The notes under the pieces: model-generated
Seen by the model: the letters and a program-made list of their open reading frames with translations, nothing else
Database searches by the model: none
What the model was told of the DNA's origin: nothing
Made by a program: the position numbers and the translations under genes
In this document: positions 34,610 through 45,019 of the stretch, in pieces
How the letters are laid out: every line of letters begins with the position of its first letter
How positions within the stretch are numbered: position 1 is the first letter of the stretch
Origin: Gnetum montanum
Lineage: Eukaryota; Streptophyta; Gnetopsida; Gnetales; Gnetaceae
Assembly: GCA_015680685.1 (NCBI GenBank)
Contig: MNCI01004661.1
Location: forward strand, 979,050 to 1,043,049
Direction: 5' to 3'
DNA length: 64,000 bases

Positions 34610-36201
34610 CAACATGTGGCTGTCAAGGTGTTCTATGGCTTGGACTTGGAGGAGGAGGATGAACAGCGAACTGCTGATGAGACAAGATTTTTGTAAAGAA
34701 TGTCACACTTTGGGGCAGATCAGATACCGAACTCTGGTCAAGATAATCACTGCATGTTGTGGGCAGAATATAAGAGCTCTCAGTTTGCAGTTCATGCCCA
34801 ATGGAAATCTCCATGAGCTGCTTCATTTACCATCATGCTATGGGCGGCTTATACCACTGAGCCTTAGAACCAGTTTCCTGCTCATTAAAGATATTGCTAG
34901 TGCTCTTTCTTACCTGCATAATGGCTGCTGTCCCCCTCTAATACACTGTGATGTGAAACCCCACAATGTTCTTCTGAAAGAGGATATGACTGCTTCTCTC
35001 TGATTTTGGCATGGCAAGGATTACGGAGACTTCAAACATGGCAGCTTCTCTCAGATTAGAAGGCTCCGTTGCGTACATTGCTCCTGGTAAGTTTTTAGTA
35101 TATACACATTATATCTCTGTTGATGAGAAATCCTAATAGTTGAGGACATGATTTATTTCAGCGGTGCTTTCTTTGCTAGGTTAGAAAACTGATGTTTTAA
35201 TAAAATGAGAATGCAGAGTATGGGACAGGGGTGGAGCCCTGGAGCAGAGGAGATGTGTACAGTTTCGGCGTGGTGTTGTTGGAAGTGTTGGAAATATTGG
35301 GTGAGAAGAGGCTTTCTGAGTGGGTTTCCATGGCGTTGAAGCAGGGGACACTGCATTNNNNNNNNNNNNNNNNNNNNNNNNNNNNNNNNNNNNNNNNNNN
35401 NNNNNNNNNNNNNNNNNNNNNNNNNNNNNNNNNNNNNNNNNNNNNNNNNNNNNNNNNNNNNNNNNNNNNNNNNNNNNNNNNNNNNNNNNNNNNNNNNNNN
35501 NNNNNNNNNNNNNNNNNNNNNNNNNNNNNNNNNNNNNNNNNNNNNNNNNNNNNNNNNNNNNNNNNNNNNNNNNNNNNNNNNNNNNNNNNNNNNNNNNNNN
35601 NNNNNNNNNNNNNNNNNNNNNNNNNNNNNNNNNNNNNNNNNNNNNNNNNNNNNNNNNNNNNNNNNNNNNNNNNNNNNNNNNNNNNNNNNNNNNNNNNNNN
35701 NNNNNNNNNNNNNNNNNNNNTTTCAGCGGTGCTTTCTTTGCTAGGTTAGAAAACTGATGTTTTAATAAAATGAGAATGCAGAGTATGGGACAGGGGTGGA
35801 GCCCTGGAGCAGAGGAGATGTGTACAGTTTCGGCGTGGTGTTGTTGGAAGTGTTGGAAATATTGGGTGAGAAGAGGCTTTCTGAGTGGGTTTCCATGGCG
35901 TTGAAGCAGGGGACACTGCATTGGTATCCTCTCATCCGTGACAGAGAGGGACAGCGTGAGATTTCAGCTTTGAGCAATGCAGATATATCAGTTTTGGAAG
36001 AACTGCTAAAGATGGGGGTGTGGTGCTGCTGCCAATAGCCCCATGCAAGGCCCACCATGAGAGAAGTGAACTTTATGTAGAAGTGACAGTTGAGGGAGGA
36101 AAACCAATATCCTTGAAAAGTAGTTTCTCAGCTTCTATGTAAAGGAAAGTTGAAGCCTCTAAGCATCCTCCTACTTCTAATTCTTCCACGTTATTATCTT
36201 G
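34610..36201 (+). pseudogene. LRR-XII receptor kinase relic, kinase domain only
   Basis: Similarity to the intact kinase at 39383-42022 starts inside the kinase domain at VAVKVFYGLDLEEE (about 34614). A stop after DETRFL (34696) and a frame change follow, then ECHTLGQIRYRTLVKII, FMPNGNLHELLH, HCDVKPHNVLL and SDFGMARI in shifting frames up to the intron donor near 35090. The second exon is seen twice, at about 35217-35357 and 35782-36201, around an N gap. It lacks the TRTRPTD segment of the intact copy, and a TAG follows CCCQ. There is no LRR, signal peptide or membrane segment. It is a dead paralogue. Confidence 0.85.
35358..35720. other. Assembly gap (363 N) with duplicated flanks
   Basis: The 202 bp before the gap (35156-35357) are identical to the 202 bp after it (35721-35922). 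Such exact repetition around a run of N is typical of two contig ends that overlap but were not merged, so the second exon of the pseudogene is probably present only once in the real genome. Confidence 0.85.
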
Positions 36202-37129
36202 ATTTCATTAACTGATTTAAGTTTTATCCTTTTCTTTTCTTTTGATTGTTATTGCAAAATAGTTTCACTGAAATTCATTTAGTTTCAAACCTTATGAAAA
36301 TGCAGCATATATTATGGAAAAATTGGCGGTGGAAAAATATACTACAAAGAATTAATCCTGTTACATGCTATATAAAAACCCAATCTGCAATATACAGTTG
36401 CGATCCCATGTTTATTGATTCATTGTCCAATTGTATCATATTGTTATAGTTTTTTTAATGATCTATGAAGTAGTTAGGTGCTTTATTTTATTCAAACTGG
36501 ATGGAGAAACCACGTCGATACTTCTTTGTTTTAACCAAATTCTGTAAAAAGCTATTGTGAATGTCTGACACAACTTTCCAAAGGAAAATTTATTCTGATT
36601 CTTCTGCGAGGTGATAGCCAGCCGATGTTTTTCTGGACTAAAACGATGATATTCTTTAACACCACAAAATTTTCGTGAATGTAAATGAATCTTGAAAAGT
36701 AATTCGTTGCTTCGTGGAAATGAAAGCTTCATGTCTCACGTACGGTCACATATCTATGTCAGTTTATTTCGCATGCACTTTCAACGTTGAGCCATTTTCT
36801 TGCAACGGTTGTGTGTGAAACAAATTTTTGTTCAGAGAACGATTCAAAATGTTGAATCGTTGAAAGGTAGCATGTGTGTAATATAATCTTGATTTGACAT
36901 TGCTTTTAATTTTTTTTCCTGTTTGAGGGCACCTTCCATTGCAGTTCTATGGTATCTTCAGCGATACTTCCTCACCCAAGCCAGCCAAATTCTGAAGGCT
37001 GTGACGAACGTCAATACAACTTTTCAAAGAAGGCATTCTGACTGTTCTGGTTTCACATTTTCGGTATCACTTTCTTTGTTGATGTTGCCATTATAGTCTC
37101 TTTCAGCTGCTTTATTAAGCATTAAGGGA
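36202..37129. other. Intergenic within the LRR-kinase cluster
   Basis: No gene was recognised. The block around 36590-36760 (CCGATGTTTTTCTGGACTAAAA, TGAATGTAAATGA, GGAAATGAAAGCT) recurs in diverged form at 37275-37480, so this spacer was duplicated together with kinase pieces. Confidence 0.5.
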
Positions 37130-37290
37130 TCAAAGACTTATGCCACTGAGCCGAAGAACCAGCTCCATCTCATCAAATTTCAAAGATATTGCTACTACAC
37201 TTTCTGTCTTTCTTTACTCTATGATAATGAGTGCTCCTCTACCCTGATAAAGACACTGCAATGTGAAAACCAGCCCATGTTTTTCTATAC
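37130..37290 (+). pseudogene. Scrap of an LRR-XII kinase domain
   Basis: The phrases GACTTATGCCACTGAGCC, TCAAAGATATTGCT and AATGTGAAAACCA line up, in order and spacing, with the intact kinase from the LMPLSLSTRL segment to the HCDVKPH catalytic loop (41170-41290). Frame and several motif codons are lost. It marks another duplication of the kinase gene. Confidence 0.6.
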
Positions 37291-37478
37291 TAAAATAATG
37301 ATATGCTTAACATTAATGTTTGGTGCAGCTGCCCAAACCCATAATCCAAACGTAGCGTAGTATGACACAAATGGAGGGTTTCCACAGAATGTATGTGAAT
37401 GTAAATGAGTATTGAATAGTAGTTTAGATATTTTTTTTTTCTTTTGTTACTTCCTGGAAATGAAAGCTCCCTGTCTCA

Positions 37479-37588
37479 CTCTCATCTGTTTCGGTCATTC
37501 TTTTATGTTTTGATTTGCCCTTTTTTTCATCAACTCTCATCTGTTTCGGTCATTCTTTTATGTTTTGATTTGCCCTTTTTTTCATCAA
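37479..37588. repeat. Perfect or near-perfect 55-bp tandem duplication
   Basis: CTCATCTGTTTCGGTCATTC and the following thymine-rich sequence to CATCAA occur twice in a row with a 55-bp period. The high identity suggests a recent slip or duplication. Confidence 0.85.
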
Positions 37589-37627
37589 CGATGGACTGGT
37601 TGTACGGGAATAACAAGTTATGCATAC

Positions 37628-37692
37628 CCGGCACTGAACTCGGGCAAAATGTTCATACATCCGGCACTGAACTCAGGCAAAATGTTCATTGT
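37628..37692. repeat. 33-bp tandem duplication
   Basis: CCGGCACTGAACTC(G/A)GGCAAA plus ATGTTCAT is repeated twice with a 33-bp period. It gives rise to a short repeated peptide in a chance frame and is not a gene. Confidence 0.8.
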
Positions 37693-37749
37693 AGAGGGTC
37701 ACGACGAAGAATTATGGGGCCATATGGAAGAAGCAAAGGGCATTGAAAG

Positions 37750-39240
37750 GTTGGAGCATTGAAAGCATAGACATAGTTATATTTGTGTATAAACCCTATT
37801 TCCGAACATAGATGCCTTTCCAACATTCTCATAACTCATATACAGTATAGATTAAGAAGTTTGTTTTAATTGCACATCTCCAGCCAATCCAGTTTGATTT
37901 AAGCTTGTGTTAATTTTGTTTTGGTTTAGGAAATTAATCAAGATTTCAAAGCAAAGTGTTTCTACAGTTTAAATAAAACATAAACAAGTGAGGGGTTTCA
38001 TGAATAATGAGAGAATCAACAGGATGTGAGATCTCATCATTTAAAATTTACAACATACAATTAATGGGATCTTTTCATTTGAGAGTTGAAACAGGTAAAA
38101 TATTAAAAATGAATATAAATGAATACCATATTTTCATACAATGTTCTACTTTGGAGAACATTAAATAAAAATGAGATCTTAAAGCTGAAATTTGGTTGAT
38201 TTATTCTAAATGTTTCCGAGAACACTTTTTTAATGATTTAAAAACTTATGGTACATCCATTTCTACTGTTCAATAGATCCAAACCAAAGATGTTTCAGTT
38301 TTGAAATTAACTACCAAAATCCAGTTATAAGATTTCTTTTATTTATTAAAACATTTTTAATGTAATGCTCAACTTTGTTGCTCTGATTCTGGTGGTGTAT
38401 TCAGAATTTTACCTCTCTTACAAAAGATTAGATATTTCAGGTAATCAAGATAAAAAAGTTCACGGCTGATAACGTTCACAAATGAATCACAAGATAAAAT
38501 TAATTAAAGTTAGATAATAACAAACCTACCTAGTTAAAAAGCTTACCTATAATAAGCTCGTCAATAATCTTAATCACCGATGGGATATTGATTCTCCCTG
38601 TCTTTTACCTTGCCGTAGTGGCACCGGCATGAATGACTTTAATGCCTCCCTTTCCTAAATAATAATCTTCTTCGTGGAAAAAAGTGTTCCCTCTTAACTG
38701 CAGTTAGGACTTCCAACCCCTCCTTTGCTTTTACCTAACACTGCTCGTGATCCTGCAGAAATGGAGCTTTGTTGAAAAAAAGACATGATACGAAGTTCAG
38801 CATATACGTGGATTCTCCTTTTTTGAGTTTTTGCCCTTTTCCTTGGCTTCAATTCACCTTGACCAAGACATATGACGTTTCTTTTCGTGTATTTTTTACC
38901 TCTCACTCGGTGAACCCGTGCCTCTCAGCAGAGGAAAGAAGGCTGAACCTTCCTTTTTTTAAAGTATGCCCAAAGGCTTATACCAGGGTAAATGAAATTT
39001 CCGTATGGCTTGAGATTGAAATCATTTTCTTGGATTGACTTGGATTCTCGTCTTTCTTCAACTGCTGGACAAAATTTCCATATTTTTAAGTTGAAATGAT
39101 CGCGTCTGTGTGACCAAGAATGCTGTAGTTCATACAAACCAACAAACACGTTAGCCATACAAACCAACAAACACGTTAGCCATGAGGTCGTCCACACGGT
39201 TTACTGGCAAAGGCTGAGATAGAGGTCGAAATGTGGTGGA
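37750..39240. other. Intergenic region upstream of the intact receptor kinase
   Basis: No gene was recognised. At 39128-39181 a 25-bp unit (CAAACCAACAAACACGTTAG plus CCATA) is repeated twice. The final 140 bp are conserved with the promoter regions of the other cluster members. Confidence 0.5.
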
Positions 39241-39252
39241 AAGTTCATCCAA

Positions 39253-39382
39253 CAGAGAGATTTTGGCTCTGTATGAATGATAACTTTTAGCCACAGAATC
39301 CATGCTCAATTGAACCAAAGGTTTGGAAATCGCCCTATTTCCTAGTTTTGAGCTGCTTCAGGGAATTGCTAGATTGTTAACT
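39253..39382 (+). promoter_or_regulatory. Core promoter and 5' leader of the intact LRR kinase
   Basis: The leader phrases GGTTTGGAAATC.CCCT and TTTTGA.CTGCTTCAG are shared with the upstream sequence of the pseudogene at 46822, and a diverged form lies before the minus-strand copy at 44080-44905. Where the 46822 copy has TCTATAAAAAGG (46704-46715), the intact gene has CTGTATGAATGA at about 39269, a poor TATA match. Confidence 0.5.
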
Positions 39383-42022
39383 ATGTCTCTCTGTGTAGCA
39401 TTGTTATTGTTAGGAATATCTTTGCTCATCCCTTACACCTATGGTAATGAAGTGCAAACTCTTCTTGCATTCAAGTCCTCCATCACAGCTGATCCATTTC
39501 GTTCCCTTGAAGATTGGACGCCGAATTCCCCGAATCCTTGTAATTGGACTGGCATCATGTGCAGCTCCAGCTCTTTTGTACAAGCAATTCGTCTGCAGGG
39601 CTGTAAGTTGAAAGGACATGTTTCTCCTTTCATTGGGAACTTCTCTTATTTGAGAGAACTGGACCTATCCGGTAATAATTTGCATGGATCTATTCCTGTT
39701 TCATTTGGAATGCTTTCTAACCTACTTTGGCTTGATCTTAGACATAATAGGTTGAGTGGTATCATTTCATCAGAAGTTGGCAAGATGTCCTCTCTGAAGA
39801 GTCTTTATTTGTCATCAAATGCTCTCACAGGATCCATTCCTGCCTCCTTTGGAAATCTGTCTAACCTCTTCTCTCTTTACCTTGACCGTAATAATTTGAG
39901 TGGTGTTATTCCATCAGAAGTTGGCAAGATGTCCTCTCTGAAGATTCTTTATTTGTCATTCAATGCTCTCACAGGATCCATTCCTTCTTTTCAAAACCAT
40001 TTTTTACGCCGTTTACATGTTTCTCATAATCAATTGAATGGTGTTATTCCCCCTTTTCAAAACCTGGAGTTCCTTAGAAATTTAGATCTTTCTCATAATC
40101 AATTGAGTGGTGTTATTCCCCCTTTTCAAAACCTGGGCTTCTTTAGGACTTTAGATCTTTCTCATAATTATTTAAGTGGTGTTACTTCTTTTAAAAACCT
40201 GTCCTTACTTTCTTTTTTAGATCTTTCTCGTAATCATTTGAGTGGTGCAATCCTCCCTCACATAGGATCTCTAAACAACTTATATTTTTTAGATCTGTCT
40301 CATAATCTACTAAATAGTGACATCCATTTTGCAGCAAGATCCCTGTCCTCAGGATGTTCTGTAGATCTTTCTAATAATAACTTAACTGGCACCATTCCAA
40401 ACAACCTATATACGATATTGTCACATATCAACGAGAAATACGTCCGCAGGTTTGAATTTTGTTGCTACAACTATTCCCACAACGCCTTAAGTGGTGCTGT
40501 CCCGTACTGGGTGCTTTCAGTAACAAGTTTTCAGTTAGATTTATCCTACAATGATTTCGAAGGAACTGTCCCTTGCATAGATAACTCCATAACAAGAATC
40601 CTCAATGGAACTTCCAGGCTTCATTCTACTTGTGCACCTAATAACAAAGCAAAAGAAAGCGGCTTCATCAATAAAGGAAAAGGAAGGGGTTTCATATACA
40701 TCCTGGGCATTGTCTTGGGATCGCTTGGAGCTTTGTGTCTGTCAGGGCTTTTATGGTTGCTTGTATTCCGTAAATTGAAATCACTTCAAAACAACAAAGC
40801 CGTATCTTTGGTAGATCCCAAGTTTGTAAGACTGTCTGAGCAGCAACTCTCTGTTGCAACAGACAACTTCAGCCAACACAATTTGGTCGGCACTGGAGGT
40901 TCTGCCCGCGTTTACCGTGGAGTTTTGCCCACTTTAGAATTTGTGGCTGTCAAGGTGTTCTATGGCTTGGAATTGGAGGAGGATGACCAACAACGAACTG
41001 CTGCTGAGACAAGATTTTTGAGAGAATGTCACACTTTGGGGCAGATCAGACACAGAAATCTCGTCAAGATTATCACTGCATGCTGTGGGGAGAATATAAA
41101 AGCTCTTATTCTGCAGTTCATGCCCAATGGCAATCTCCATCAGCTGCTTCATCTATCCTTACGATACGACCGACTTATGCCACTCAGCCTTAGTACCAGA
41201 CTCCTCTTCATCAAAGATATTGCTTGTGCTCTTTCTTACTTGCATAATGATTGTTGTCCTCCCATAATACACTGTGATGTGAAACCCCACAATGTTCTCC
41301 TAAACGAGGATATGACTGCCTGTCTCTCTGATTTCGGAATGGCAAAGATTTTGCAACCTTCAGACATGGCACCATCTCTTAGATTAGAAGGCTCTGTTGG
41401 GTATATCGCTCCCGGTAAGCATCCATTTTAAGTAACTTTTTTAGTTTTTACTTTTTTTTATCTATCACACATCTTAATAGTTTTTGACCTAAATTACTTT
41501 GTTGTTGAGTAAAAGTTAAATGATGTTTTAATAAAATGAAATGCAGAGTATGGAACAGGGGTGGAGCCCTGGAGCCGAGGAGATGTCTACAGTTTTGGCG
41601 TGGTGGTGTTGGAAGTGCTGACAAGAACCAGACCCACAGATGAGGAGATATTGGGTGAGCAGAGGCTTTCTGAGTGGGTTTCCAGGGCATTGATGCAAGG
41701 GACAAAGCATTGGTACCCTCTCATCTGTGGCAGAGAGGGACAACATGAGATCTCATCTCTGAGCAATGCAAATATCTCAGTGTTGGAAGAACTGCTCAAG
41801 ATGGGAGTTTGGTGCTGCTGCCAAGAACCCGATGCAAGACCCACCATGAGAGAAGTTAAGGAACTTCTGTGCAACCTTTGTATGAAAGTGGTAGTTGAGG
41901 GAATAGAACCAGAACCAGAACCAATAATGTTGAAAAGTAGTCTCTCTGGTTTTTTGTCCTCCATGGAAAGGAAAGCTGCAGCTTCCAAGCCTGTTTCTGA
42001 TTCTTCAGCGTCCTCATCTTGA
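39383..42022 (+). CDS. LRR receptor-like serine/threonine kinase, subfamily XII type (intact)
   Basis: The coding sequence is join(39383..41414, 41547..42022), 835 residues. The ATG at 39383 is chosen because MSLCVALLLLGISLLIPYTYG is a clear signal peptide; the open frame runs further up only through a TTG. The order is: LRR N-terminal cap (22-66, with NWTGIMC), about 13-14 leucine-rich repeats (67-398), a membrane helix (437-461), then the kinase. The kinase has a glycine loop GTGGSARVY (from 503), VAVK lysine 524, catalytic loop HCDVKPHNVLL (aspartate 632), DFG at 650-652 and APE split by the intron. The cysteine in HCD marks a non-RD kinase, as in FLS2, EFR and Xa21, which detect microbial patterns at the plasma membrane. 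The single GT-AG intron at the AP/E codon matches that family. The ectodomain is short for subfamily XII (usually over 20 repeats). The ligand is unknown. Confidence 0.93.
41415..41546 (+). other. Intron of the LRR receptor kinase
   Basis: The donor is CCCG|GTAAGC and the acceptor AAATGCAG|AGTATGG. Removing these 132 bp restores GYIAPEYG in frame and gives a total of 2508 coding bases. The same intron is recognisable in the pseudogene at 34610-36201. Confidence 0.93.
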
Positions 42023-43389
42023 TTGATTTCATTTGTGGGTTTAAGCTTGATTTTCTTTAATAATTGATATTTTAAATTAGTTCCAGTGCAATGCATTTGG
42101 CTTCACACATAAAATAGATGATTTTCTGATAAAATGTTCTTGAAAAGTTGTTGTCCAGCACTCTCATTAATAATTATTTCCTCCAATGACTCTGTGTAGG
42201 GTTAATCATTACGCATGATTATGAAAGCGCTTGTCAGGTTGAAAAGTCACATTGTTCCATTTCTTGCTTACAGCATGAATGAAGTAACATCGTCCCTTTA
42301 CTTACCCTCTGGTGTCACATTTTTAAAAAATATTTATTGCTACTCACTATATATTTTGTAATATGTTATTTTAATTTCTTTATATCTTTGTGAACATTCT
42401 TTAATAGGTGTCCACACATTACCATTATATATATTAACGGCTACCATTCGTATTTGAATAATTCATAACTTTCTTCAATCCAAAATGTAACCCAATCATT
42501 TTAAAATTAAATGGCAACCAAAAAAATTTAAACACCCTTCCAAGGCTCGGGGTGATCATCATTTGATCTTTTTTAAGTGTATTCAAATTCTTGTAAGGCA
42601 TAAAACAACATTAAACCGTATTCATTTGGTTGTGTTTTTAATTAAGTATACGGTGTAGCAGAACTTTGTTCAAAAATGTACCTTGACTCGAGAGAAAATT
42701 GTTGCATGAATCTAATACCTTTCAAAAATCAAGGATGCAAGAAAATGTCTTTTTACCCGTCGTATTTTGGTTTTTTGGTTGCGGGTATTCGGTGTGGAGT
42801 GACAACGTAATTTTGGGATTTTTAGCCAATATATTGCCGTGTGGTTTAAGACTTTCAGCGGGGGCTCAGAAAATAAAGAGATTAACTGGAAAGATTGTAT
42901 TCCTGACCATGTAATTGCATAGATTTTTCTTCAAATTGGAACTTCATCACAGTTATACAAAATTAAAACGTACATTAATGTATCTTCACGGAATTTACAT
43001 CCTAACTACCCGGGCAATCTCTCCATTTAATATGACGTGTCTTAATTAGCTGAATGAAATATGCCAAGATTGAATCCGCTTCAAACAATTCAATGTTGCA
43101 ATAAACAACATCACAATTTTCCGTATGAATCGACACTTGTCTGGGTATTACGACAACAGTACCATCTAATACACACGAATGATACTACTGAAATTAATAT
43201 ACAAGCACCAGCCATAGTCCTGAAACACACTCCTTTTCTGCTTTACATGTCTCATTGTTGTTTCATTCAACCTGAAAGTCGATAGCATCTCATTCTAAAA
43301 ACCAGTTTCTTGTGATATTTCTTTCAAACCCATATAAGCAGTAGCATATAAAAGCTCCAATGACATCAAATATTATTTTCAAGGTAGAA
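42023..43389. other. Intergenic, nothing recognised
   Basis: AT-rich sequence downstream of the receptor kinase, including its 3' untranslated region. Open frames at 42699-42914 and 43061-43285 have no recognisable motif. Confidence 0.45.
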
Positions 43390-43902
43390 GATCTACATAA
43401 CCAGTTGCAATAGCCACACCAAGTATAACTGCAGGTGGAAGAATGACAAAAAGTGCAATGCCTGTGAAGAGGGTTGTACCATTCCTTTCACCAACCTGGT
43501 TGAGGTAATTTTTTTCTTCAAATATTTCTCTTCTGAGATGCACCTAACAAATCATAGGTGGGAGCCCTGAACCGTTTTCCCAGTGGTATTGTAATTTCTT
43601 CGACATCATCATCAGCCATCAAGGCCTTCAACTGCTCACGGCTGGTTCTGGCTGACTTCACTCTACTTGATATTTCATCTGTTTTATATGGTAGTATTGC
43701 ATCAAAACAGCAAATAAATTCATGATCATGCCAGCATATTTTTAAAAAGTCAGTCCCTGCTAGTAATTACCAAGATTGCTACAGATAAAGATTTATGTGA
43801 TTTGTTAGAAGAACTAAAATGATTCATGAGTTTAGATTAACAGACCTTCAGAGATGCTACTGTTTGATGTCAGGAGGTCTAACAGTTCCACTTGACACCG
43901 GG
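43390..43902 (-). pseudogene. C-terminal exons of an unrecognised membrane-anchored protein
   Basis: On the minus strand, a 57-bp exon (43846-43902, RCQVELLDLLTSNSSISE) lies between a strong acceptor (CTGTCTCCTCAG) and a GT donor. After a 165-bp intron a second exon (from 43680) reads DEISSRVKSARTSREQLKAL, then EEITIPLGKRFRAPTYDLL, then ASQKR. A further stretch, one frame away, reads KNYLNQVGERNGTTLFTGIA followed by a hydrophobic helix (LFVILPPAVILGVAIATGYV) and a stop near 43389. This looks like the tail of a real plant gene with one C-terminal membrane helix, with a frame break before the helix. I do not recognise the family. No further exon upstream could be identified; the region to the right is an LRR relic. 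Confidence 0.55.
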
Positions 43903-44079
43903 CTGAGGAGACAGTAGTCACCGTAAGAATTGAGTAACAAAGGAATGAAATGAAAGAGAGGTAGTTAGGATAGAATTGGATCAGGAGAAAAACATTTAGA
44001 AAACAAGAAGAAAAAAACAATAAAAAAAGTCCTATCAGCTGAACTGAATGCTGCAAATTAAAATACTAATGAGAAGATG

Positions 44080-44905
44080 GTGATGGATTTATCAATGCAA
44101 GGGACTGTTCCTTCCAAGTCATTGTAGGATAAATCCAACTGAAAACGTGTTATTGAAACTACCCACGACGGGACAACACCACTCAAGGCATTGTTGGAAA
44201 AGTTGTATTAGCAAAAATCATTGCTGAAGCATGTCTGGCTGATGTCTAACAATATTGTATATAAGTTGTCTGGAATGGTGCAAGTCAACATATTACCAGA
44301 AAGATCTAAATAACATCCTGATAAAGATCGTGCTGCAGAATGGATGGCACTATTAAGTAAATTTTGAGACAGATCTAAAAAATATAACTGTCTTACAGAT
44401 CTTCAGTGAGGGGAAATGTCACCAACGATTATGAGAAAGATGTAAAGAATAAAGGGAGGACTGGTTTTGAAAAGGAGAATAACACCACTCAATATATTGA
44501 CTTAAAGGTAAAGACTAAGGAGTTCTGAGAGATTTTCAAAGGAGGCAGGAATGGATCCGTGCAAATTATTATATGATTGGTCCAGTTTTCTCAGATACGA
44601 GAGATTTCCAATGAATGGAGAAATGTGTCCTTCCAAACAGTAGTCGGATAGATGAATTGCTTGAACAAAAGAACTGCAGTTGTATGGTTCGGGCCAAAAA
44701 GGGTCACAGCAGTTTGACGCCAGTCCAGTTACAAGGATTTGGAGAATTTGGTATCCAGTTCTTAAAAGCACACCAAATGGATCAGCCGTAATGGAGGACT
44801 TGAATGCAAGAAGAGCTTGCACTTCACTGCCATGGGTGGAAGTGATGAACAAATATATTGCTAACAATAACAATGATACAGACAGATGGTTACCAATACA
44901 GTAGC
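44080..44905 (-). pseudogene. LRR-XII receptor ectodomain relic, opposite strand
   Basis: Reading leftwards from 44905, the signal-peptide region (SLLLLLAIYLFITSTHGSEV) leads to ALLAFKSSITADPF, then a frame change, then FVQAIHLSDYCLEGHISPFI, YLRKLDQSYNNLHGSIPASF and decayed repeats ending in FQLDLSYND.EGTVPCID near 44095. The expected ATG is ATC (about 44898). A TATA-like CTCTATAAGAATG (about 44997-45009) and the leader shared with its paralogues precede it. There is no transmembrane or kinase part, so only the ectodomain was copied or kept. Confidence 0.8.
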
Positions 44906-45019
44906 AATTCTCTGAGGCAACTCAAGACCAGACAACAAGGCTATTCCCAACCTCTAATGAGTTGAATATGGATTTTATGACCGAGCTGCATCATTCTTAT
45001 AGAGGCAAACTTTCCAATG

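Noticed and set aside
35181-35921. Open frames running through the N gap on both strands
   Set aside because: The gap supplies no real codons, and the flanks are a probable assembly duplication of a kinase pseudogene exon.
41587-42096. 169-codon minus-strand open frame opposite the second kinase exon
   Set aside because: It is a shadow of the coding strand; the plus-strand exon has full kinase motifs and correct splice sites.
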